NCBI GenBank assembly: GCA_020726505.1
Contig: JAHLEZ010000017.1
Location: 1,488,001 to 1,552,000 of the forward strand
Source: Leptodontidium sp. MPI-SDFR-AT-0119
Lineage: Eukaryota > Ascomycota > Leotiomycetes > Helotiales > Leptodontidiaceae
Direction: 5' to 3'
Length of the DNA stretch: 64,000 nt
Shown here one piece after another: positions 57,483 to 64,000 of this stretch (position 1 is its first letter; each line of letters starts with the position of its first letter). The notes beneath the pieces are model-generated. The model did not search any database and was not told the origin of the DNA. It saw nothing but the letters and a program-made list of their open reading frames with translations. A program made the translations under genes and the position numbers.

Positions 57483-57775
57483 TTGCCCCTTTATTAAGTA
57501 AGTACGGGGGCTTATTTAGGCTATAAGCCGTTTTCTAAAGGCGGCTACTTTAATAAGCGAGTGCGGAGGCTTATTTAAGCCATAGGCCGTTTTCCAGAGG
57601 CGACTACTTTGACAAGCGAGTGCGGAGGCTTATTTAGGCCATAGGCCGTTTTCCAGAGGCGGCTGCTTTGTCAAGCGAGTACGAAGGCTTCTTTTAAGCA
57701 AGGTCGTTTTCTAGAGGCGGCTACTTTATTAAGCGAGTACGGAGGCTTCTTTTAAATAAAGTCGTTTTCCTTATT
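57483..57775. repeat. Minisatellite A, about 60-bp units
   Basis: Five direct units, each containing AAGCGAGTGCGGAGGCTTATTT, then GGCCGTTTTC and AGAGGCGGCTACTTT with small changes (the exact longer core is at 57545-57605). Related to minisatellite B at 61440, in the same orientation. Confidence 0.85.
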
Positions 57776-58200
57776 TAATTGTTTTCTTGCGCAATTATAG
57801 ATATAACTTATATATTGTTTTCTATTAGTAGCTTAGTTTCAATCTTAATACGTTTCTATTATATAAACTAATATAGTTAAGTCTAGGTGATATTACTTTA
57901 TAACACTTACATATAACTATTATCAAATTCAAACTAAATTAGGATTAAGTGGGCGAACCCTTTAATTAATATCTAAGTTAATATACTTTATTTACTTATA
58001 TTACAATCCTCTTATCTACTATTCGTAGAAACGCGATTACTATTAATTTTACTCTAACTAATCTTTGGCATAATAGGTTTAATATTAATCCCAATCAATA
58101 TAATTATTAATATAAAAGACATTGTCTTCCCTTTCTCGATCGCTATATATTACCGAAATAACATAAGCACTCCAGTAAATGTCTTACATCTGAAAAAAAC
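57776..58200. other. Spacer between minisatellite A and the Plavaka remnant
   Basis: AT-rich, no frame or motif recognised. Confidence 0.45.
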
Positions 58201-61010
58201 GCCTACCCAGTAGTTTATAAGGTTTACGTGCCACGGGCACTAAAGCTCTAATCACTTCAATTATACTATAGAGGCTATCGGGCTGCCCGAGGTGTCTCTT
58301 CCATTCCTTAGGATCCTCGCTTTCTCCACGAAACGAGTACACGTCAACTAAGGCCCCGTAGTAAGTAGGGTATTAGCCATCCATCTCCTCTTACACCCAT
58401 TTAATGTCTAAAACAGTAACAATTACACGAAGTTAACTAATTCGTTTTCTGTTCCATAAGTTAATCGGTTACTATTTAGGCGGAATATCTAGGCTAGTAC
58501 GTGGCGATGCCTAGACTTAATAAAAGTCCCCTTTTTTTCCCTTACTCCTCCAATCGGGGTTACACCTTAATATCTCTTTTACCATTACTTTAAAGTTGTC
58601 TTTATTTTGTCTAAAACGTTTCCAACATCTAATAGCACTTAGGAAAATAATAAGATACTTCTTTACTTACGATAAGTTTTTAAGATAATTATACTTATAA
58701 TCGTAGATTATAAGTAATCGCTAACGACGCTTTCGTTAATTAATAATAAATAACGCGAGCGCTTCTAGAAATCTATTTAAGTTAATGCCTTCTACAGTAT
58801 TCTTAGCCGAGGTAGTATTCCTTAATTAGAAGGTTCGATGTCGTATTCCTCGGTATGTAATAAGTATGTGTAAATCGAGGGGGGGGCAATAAAACTACTG
58901 GGGTAGTAAGGAAGTGTAAGTGGCCCTAGTGACTTATACCGGAACCTCAACATTTATATTAGACGTAATCGTGAGATAGTGTTAGATATAATAGGCTATA
59001 GCCTTTAGATTATTATCTCGGGTGTTATGACTAGTAATCTAACTCAAGTATTTGTTGTTTTTATTTATATAATCATAAAATCGTTTCAATAAGAACTTAT
59101 AAGGTACTTTAAGGTGCTTGGTATTAAATCCATTCGGCGCCTTAAACAGCCGTACGAACTTAGCGTAATAGCTAAGTATATAAAATTTAGGTGTGTTTTA
59201 ATTAACTTCCTCACGTTATGCTGGGCGATACTCTACAAATAATTTCTTTAAGGCGTTAATACGTGACAAGGCCAATTCAAGGTACTCGATTGTTTCCTCG
59301 TCTTACGTCCGAAACTAGGTAATAGTTATAAAGTCGATGAGAATACGAGTATACACTAACTACGCTGGAGCCTTTTCTCTTAGAAGTGGTGTAAGAATTG
59401 CCATCCAAATCCTTATCAAATCTTGCTCTTCGCCCCCAGTCTATTATATTACTTGAGTAAACTTTTTAAAGTACTTTAAGCCTTAGTACCGAGGAACGGC
59501 ATTAAAAAGGGCGTCTAATTACACAAGTCCAGCGGACTAACGGAACTTCTGATTAGCTTTTAACGGCGCTTTCCCAAAGCGTGTCGTGGCCGGGTATAGA
59601 TTATGAACCAAATAAAAAGTTATGTCAACTAAATTACGAAATACACCCTTTTATAAACTATATAACATATTAATAGTTAGATTTTCGTGTATATTAGACA
59701 ACTTATAGCGCTAGAAAAATAGTTTAATAGGGTACACGCGGTGTAAAGCTTTTTTCTTAGTTTTCTAACGTTTTTGGGATTAGATTCACTTTCGTATATT
59801 TTCTTTGATTCGTTCCGGCCATTAGGACATAATATCCTATAAGTTCTCGTACTTTACTTCACATTTAGCACACTGCCTATTATACTTAATCCCATAAATA
59901 AGGCATACTTCTTTATAATTAATACACATCGGACCTAAGACCGGAAAGCAGTGTCGCACTTTCCCATCTACACATCGGACGTACCAACCTCTCTCAATAA
60001 GATCCTATATTCCTAAAAGATATTAACTTACGTTTTAACTTAAGTATTTTCGCATATATACTTTCTAAAATTATACTTATAGAGTAATAATAAAGCTCCG
60101 ATTTCAACTCGGTAGCTATATTATTGTTAGTAATACAAGAGATCGCCTTAAATATCAGAAGCAGGCTAAAGAGGAAGGTGACCGAAACTTCTTATTAGCG
60201 TCTTAGCTGCCTCTTATAATTCCCGATTTAGAGGTAAATAGGCCAAACAACTCTATCACCTCCTAGCTTTATTATGACAATCTTGTCAATAGTAATAATC
60301 ACTAGCACTAACGTGGCTCCTAAAAGAAGTCGATTTTATATATCCCACTACTAAGTACTAGTATTTATCTCGTCGTACACTCGTGCTTTATCGACTTTGA
60401 ACGACTTCTTCACTAGACCTTAAACTATATAAGAAGCAAAAGAGCTATGACTTAATAAAAACTCTAAGTATACTTTAATTAAACGAAATATTAAAGTATA
60501 TCGTTCGTCTCTCGCACCCATTATTTATAATAAGACTCGTATAATAACCTCTTCCTAATTATCGCCACTAAGAATACCGTATAGAATTTAGTAAATAGCT
60601 CGTGCTATATTCGTATATAACTTAAGTAAAGTATCTTATACTCGCGTAAGTATATTAAAATTGTCAATTACAAACTATTCTTGAATTTTGCCTTTACTTA
60701 CACCTACGCAGTGAAACTATATAATTAATTACTAATCCGTTTTTAAAGAAAATAGGCTATAAATCCGCTCCTCTAATATAGACTTAATTACCACCGGTCT
60801 ATCCTCCTGCTCGAGTTCAGCGATTTCTTCTTAAGTTAACGATTTACTAGCTTCAATACCGTCGCTACAAAAGTATTCGAGAAATACTACTTCGGTAGCG
60901 TCGCTGGACTCAAGCTCTTCCCCTTCGTATACTCCATAATTCTCGCCATTATCTACGCCCTGGACCGTATCAAAACCCTCTTATATATTGGAATAAGTAA
61001 AGGTTATATT
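58200..61010 (-). pseudogene. Plavaka-like (CMC superfamily) transposase remnant
   Basis: Reads on the - strand. An acidic N-terminal region (EGEELESSDATEV near 60900) is followed by KVDKARVYDEINTST and RLLLGATLVLVIITIDK, then GGDRVVWPIYLQIGN-like text with one stop (about 60215-60400), matching the conserved block of fungal Plavaka transposases. Next comes CVDGKVRHCFPVLGPM, then IYGIKYNRQCAKCEV (about 59845-59965), with a C-x2-C zinc site. Further on is YAKFVRLFKAPNGFNTKHLK (about 59115-59170). Frame changes and TAA/TAG stops break it. The family cuts and pastes DNA by a DDE mechanism; the catalytic residues could not be placed with certainty. Minisatellites A and B lie on either side. Confidence 0.78.
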
Positions 61011-61439
61011 GATAATTGCTAAAAGTAGGTGCTTCTGCGGCTTATTTATCTTTTTTTTCTCGATTAGAATAGCTGTGTTTTTAGTTTTAATATAAAATAA
61101 ACTTATACGTTAAAGAAGGGCGAGCTTACATATAATATTTACGATATTTTTAGTAGGTAGTATATTTTCCTTATCTTAATAAAAGGGGGGTTCCTCTTTA
61201 GTCTCGTCGAAAAAACTAATTCTCGAGGATTAACCTTCTACTAGCCGTTATACATTTTGTAACTACGATTACTTACATTTATGCCTCGAGAACTCACTTA
61301 AACTTTATACCGACTTAAGGCAAGAACGACATTGGAGGCTAAAAGACATCATACTAAATAATTAATATTAGTTAAACCACGGCTTGAACTTCACTATCGT
61401 TAATTTAAGCTTTAGCCAGGTGCTTACATATACTAGAAG
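61011..61439. other. Spacer between the Plavaka remnant and minisatellite B
   Basis: AT-rich; may hold the promoter or 5' part of the transposase gene. No start codon or TATA box can be assigned. Confidence 0.4.
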
Positions 61440-61690
61440 GCCGCTTTATATAGGCTTCTTTACTAGATACACTACGAGGCTTATTTCAGGAAGGCCGTTT
61501 ACATTATTTAAGTGTAAGTTACTTTGCTAGATACACTGCGAGGCTTATTTTAGGAAGGCCGTTTACATTATTTAAGTGTAAGCTACTTTGCCAAATATAC
61601 TACGAGGCTTATTTCAGGAAGGTCGTTTATATTATTTAAGTGTAAGCTATTTTGCAAGATATACTGCGAGGCTTCTTTAGGGGAAGCCGC
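61440..61690. repeat. Minisatellite B, about 65-bp units
   Basis: Four direct units sharing GATACACTGCGAGGCTTATTT, then AGGAAGGCCGTTTACATTAT and AAGTGTAAGCTACTTTGC. The skeleton TACTTTG...GAGGCTTATTT...GGCCGTTT is common to minisatellite A. Confidence 0.85.
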
Positions 61691-61699
61691 TTTCGAGTG

Positions 61700-64000
61700 A
61701 AAAACTACCTTATTTTATTTATTTAGACAACTTAGTTTATTTACTTAATAAAGCACGCTTATTACGAAATATTTATATATAGTTTCCTTCTAATTACAAT
61801 GCCCTAATTCTCTCATAAATCCTCGGACTCTGGCTTACTTATTTAATAATTAATTTTGATCCCTCGTAACGCCTAGAACATCTTCTACCTTAATCCTCTT
61901 TCGCTTCTATATATCCCGAATCTTCCGACACAGCTTATTTATATCGTCAATACGCTACTTAGTAACATTCCCCTTATTTATTAGGACCTAAGACTCGATA
62001 ATAGCGTTCGTATTACCTTAGCAGCAGTGGCGACAAAATCCCTAGTCTATTATACAAGAGTAATAATCAACTTTAACGAATGTCACTATAATTACTTCCG
62101 CTAAAGTAAGGCCTATAACAATAGCTAATAAAGTAGTAATTATAAATCTAGTCGTTTTTTAGTCTTTGACGGGAAGTTTGGAGTTTATATCCGTATAGAA
62201 CCTTTCAAGCGCCTGACTGCGCGCCTTCTCAAGTATGTTTAAGATCACGATAATGATATTTTCTTTAGGGTGACCCTAAATATATTCCAACCATTACAAT
62301 AATAAGTCAATACAGGTTTAATACTAATCAAGAATAAAAAGACGTGATTTAAAAACTTACTATAAACTAAATATACATTATAATATAGAAGTATGAGGTG
62401 ATGATATACCTGGATTCTTTCCTTTCGCCATTAAGGAATAGAAGATCGTACTTCTTTCGCTTCTTAAGTTACGCTTATAGTTTGCCTGACGAATCGCAAA
62501 TGGCCTATAAATTGTCGAAGAAAGGATTCCTTAGTTAATTAGGTTTAAACTTGGCCTTTCGTTTGTCCTTTTTATCCGTAATTAACTCTACAAACTCCCG
62601 ATTTGTTAACTTAAAGCGCTTCTTAATTCGCAGATTAATTATATTAGCTAAGAATAGAAAGGTGGCATAGATACGCGACCTATAATAACTATTTCTAGGC
62701 TTAATATCTCTCCAGTCTTAAATCTTACTACCCCTCAATAAGAAAAGTTTCTTGCTCTTCTCGTTTACTTCAAGCTAATGTGTATAGTCATCCGTAGCAA
62801 TTTGCTAGGCTATTTCCTACTATTAACCCGAATAAATATACTAATATATAAAAAATAAGTTACGAGGTACGATTACACAGGCATAGTCGATAAAAACACT
62901 CTTAATCGTAAACTAAAAAAAAAGTCGCTTAATTAAAGGGGGCAACTTAAAGATTACTTCATCGAAAACGTCTAAATCTCTATTTTAGGGCAACAAATTT
63001 AATACCCATATCTTATTAAGCTCCTGTAGCTTATTCCTTATTTAATGTTTAAGTACAAGATCGGAAGTTTACTTATCTCGTACTATAAATCAAACAAGTT
63101 ATACGATATCGTTAAGACCAAATACAAGAAGGGTCCCGGACAACTAAACTAAGCTAACTTTCACAAGAGGAATATTATAATACGTTGGAATATTTTTACG
63201 TAAACTTAATCGTCCATTCGAATGCTAAGTAGTGAGGATATTTTTAACGGCGCTATAAGTTTACGCTTTTCTAAAGTAATATTCGTCTTTGTAAATAACC
63301 GAGATAATATAGCGTTACGAAGTTAAGGTTTTAGTTTCCTCGAATATCTTTTTGTTTATAATATAAGGTTAACTATGTTTATCAATATTTTTTTTATATA
63401 ACTTGTAACTTCATTTATAATATTACTTATTAAGTTGCAGGAACTTGCTCTCGACCGAGTCGGGGGTAAATAGGATTATGATCTGACTATTAATAGTTCT
63501 TAGCTTCTACACAAAGGGCTTTAAGGGTTTACCTGAAATCAATTTATCCCGCTTATCTAGTAGCTAATCTTTGAATTGAAACTCGCGATCGTGAAGGTTT
63601 TTTTATTGTTTTAGTATTAGCTTACTTAATCCGTGGTACTTGGCAATAAAATATCCCCACTTGTTCTCGTAACTATTTGCATTATTATAAGGACTAATAG
63701 CTGCAGGGTTTAAGTACTAATTAAACTTATATACTTAAGTTACAAGTAGTCTAGTTAATAATAAAATAACGTTTATACTTAACTTAGGCTTTATAAAGCT
63801 GCTAGGAGAATCCGCGTAGTACGGGCAATAATAGCCATACCTGGTGAACATCTCCTTTACTTATAGATATATAAGGCCAGGCTTTTCGCAATTTCCATTC
63901 GATTGATTAATATAATCGTTAGGATTAAAACGAATATTATTCCACATTAAATTATATACGTACTGAATGTAAAAAATACAAAGTACGACTATAATCTTGC
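61700..64000 (-). other. Unclassified decayed coding remnants
   Basis: The - strand shows protein-like stretches broken by TAA/TAG: FCRHCC with a basic tail RKIRDI, stop, KRKRIKVEDVL (about 61870-62035), FDEVIFKLPPLIKRLFF (about 62915-62970), and NSYENKWGYFIAKYHGLSK (about 63615-63690). Order and spacing suggest one large transposase-like gene running off the right edge, but I cannot assign a superfamily. No terminal repeats seen. Confidence 0.4.

Noticed and set aside
57483..57775. Regular repeats considered as a CRISPR array
   Set aside because: Units are contiguous diverged minisatellite repeats without unique spacers, in a fungal context.

Overview
This window looks like heterochromatic DNA from a filamentous ascomycete (Pezizomycotina-type fungus). 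It is AT-rich and full of TAA/TAG stops. I found no intact long reading frame and no recognisable single-copy host gene. Copies of the same element differ mainly by C-to-T and G-to-A changes in CpA/TpG context (CAA/CAG to TAA/TAG, TGY to TAY), the footprint of repeat-induced point mutation (RIP). Nearly everything I can identify is a nested stack of transposable elements. Eukaryotic introns (GTAAGT...CTAAC...AG) are visible in three accessory genes and probably a fourth.

Layout. 1-1633: unassigned. 1634-8483: chromodomain Gypsy element (Gypsy-1, + strand) carrying a solo LTR with perfect target duplication. 8484-52697: remains of an outer Gypsy element of the same family (Gypsy-3, - strand) split into pieces by four insertions: a gag-only LTR element (10253-12037), a second full Gypsy (Gypsy-2, 12821-34719), a Copia element (Copia-3, 34918-42585) and a Helitron (about 43786-50429). 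Gypsy-2 holds two Copia elements of one family, Copia-1 (14823-22509, - strand) and Copia-2 (23933-31538, + strand). Copia-3 holds a solo LTR of that same family. All the LTR-element insertions within Gypsy-3 and its nested elements have matching 5-bp target duplications, so the order of insertion can be read directly. 52698-64000: older decayed DNA transposons, with a Pogo/Fot1-type transposase tail, a Plavaka-type (CMC superfamily) transposase, and two related minisatellites flanking the latter.

The most interesting content is a set of spliced accessory genes. Copia-1, Copia-2 and the separate family Copia-3 each carry, between the end of pol and the 3' LTR and on the strand opposite to pol, a multi-exon gene for a protein of about 250 residues: basic Ala/Lys-rich N-terminus, six-cysteine motif, variable middle, helical C-terminus. 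The Helitron carries a five-exon gene (44134-45085) placed tail-to-tail with its Rep-helicase; its cysteine spacing matches that of Copia-3. Reading frames stay in register across the introns once RIP-type stops are allowed. This suggests one accessory protein family shared by unrelated transposons. I know of no assigned function for it.

All coordinates and counts were read by eye. TSD and LTR boundaries are good to the base where stated; pol domain limits are approximate.
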